DNA of 5,051 nt from Pseudomonadota bacterium (lineage in GTDB: Bacteria > Pseudomonadota > Alphaproteobacteria > Sphingomonadales > Sphingomonadaceae): contig JAEWJQ010000328.1 in the NCBI GenBank assembly GCA_023386515.1, positions 1-5,051 on the forward strand. Reading direction: 5' to 3'. The position numbers and the translations under genes are program-made. Shown piece by piece: positions 4,798 to 5,051 of this stretch. Each line of letters begins with the position of its first letter. The stretch's first letter is position 1. The notes beneath the pieces were generated by a model. That model did not search any database. It was not told where the DNA came from and saw only the letters and a list, made by a program, of their open reading frames with translations.

Positions 4798-5051
4798 ATG
4801 GCAGACCTGAACGCGCTGGTTGACCAGCTGAGCGAGCTGACCGTCCTCGAGGCCGCCGAGCTCTCGAAGCTGCTCGAAGAGAAGTGGGGCGTCTCGGCCG
4901 CTGCGGCGGTTGCGGCTCCGGCCGCCGGTGGCGCCGGTGCGGCTGCTCCGGCCGCCGAAGAGAAGACCGAGTTCGACGTGATCCTCACCGGCGACGGTGG
5001 CAAGAAGATCAACGTCATCAAGGAAGTCCGCGCGATCACCGGCCTGGGCCT
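4798..5051 (+). CDS. rplL: 50S ribosomal protein L7/L12, first 84 codons (3' end outside the window)
   Basis: L7/L12 forms the flexible stalk that recruits and stimulates the translational GTPases EF-Tu, EF-G, IF2 and RF3. The ATG at 4798 has a strong Shine-Dalgarno, AAAGGAAG (4785-4792), five bases away, stronger than those of rplK and rplJ, in line with the high copy number of this protein. Residues 1-33 ([20 protein letters not shown] onward) form the dimerisation domain that binds L10. Residues 34-53 are the Ala/Pro/Gly hinge. From about 56 the factor-binding domain begins ([20 protein letters not shown], 56-75), followed by VRAITGLGL at the edge. The family has about 120-130 residues, so roughly a third is missing. 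The open frame and motifs show no defect. Confidence 0.98.
   Translation, partial: MADLNALVDQLSELTVLEAAELSKLLEEKWGVSAAAAVAAPAAGGAGAAAPAAEEKTEFDVILTGDGGKKINVIKEVRAITGLG

Noticed and set aside
1..5051. Mobile elements, CRISPR arrays, tRNA or rRNA genes, or a defence system
   Set aside because: I found no repeat-spacer pattern, transposase or integrase motifs, target-site duplications, or cloverleaf sequences. All coding sequence is explained by housekeeping or metabolic families.

Overview
The window is GC-rich chromosomal DNA from an alphaproteobacterium. The protein sequences and codon choice look most like a sphingomonad (Sphingomonas or a relative). This assignment is from recognition of the sequences and no database was searched. 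The window holds the ribosomal stalk and L1-arm protein genes rplK, rplA, rplJ and rplL, with three non-ribosomal genes around and between them. Nothing suggests phage, insertion sequences, CRISPR, tRNA or rRNA.

Layout: (1) 1-672, minus strand, is the N-terminal 224 codons of an exported GH35 beta-galactosidase that runs off the left edge. (2) 673-992 is a 320-bp divergent intergenic region holding the rplK leader. It ends in a perfect 7-bp hairpin with a TTCG loop just before the rplK ribosome binding site. (3) 993-2121, plus strand, is rplK (L11) and rplA (L1), 4 bp apart, followed by a textbook intrinsic terminator at 2151-2181. (4) 2330-3766, minus strand, is a two-gene unit: a PilZ-domain protein with a C-terminal membrane helix, then a classical short-chain dehydrogenase. 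(5) 3767-4203 is a second divergent region. It has a nested inverted repeat close to the PilZ gene, a candidate sigma-70 promoter, and a structured leader of about 250 nt for rplJ. (6) 4204-5051, plus strand, is rplJ (L10) and the first 84 codons of rplL (L7/L12).

How the parts work together: L11 and L1 bind 23S rRNA at the GTPase centre and the L1 stalk. L10 carries L7/L12 dimers to form the stalk that recruits translation factors. In E. coli these genes lie together as rplKA-rplJL-rpoBC downstream of secE-nusG. Here the two halves are separated by a strong terminator and a 2.08-kb block containing an oppositely oriented PilZ/SDR unit, so rplJL needs its own promoter and leader. The upstream neighbour is a sugar hydrolase, not nusG. 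I see no clearly new defence or mobile system. The more interesting material is the RNA-level structure before rplK and rplJ and the insertion that splits the ribosomal cluster.
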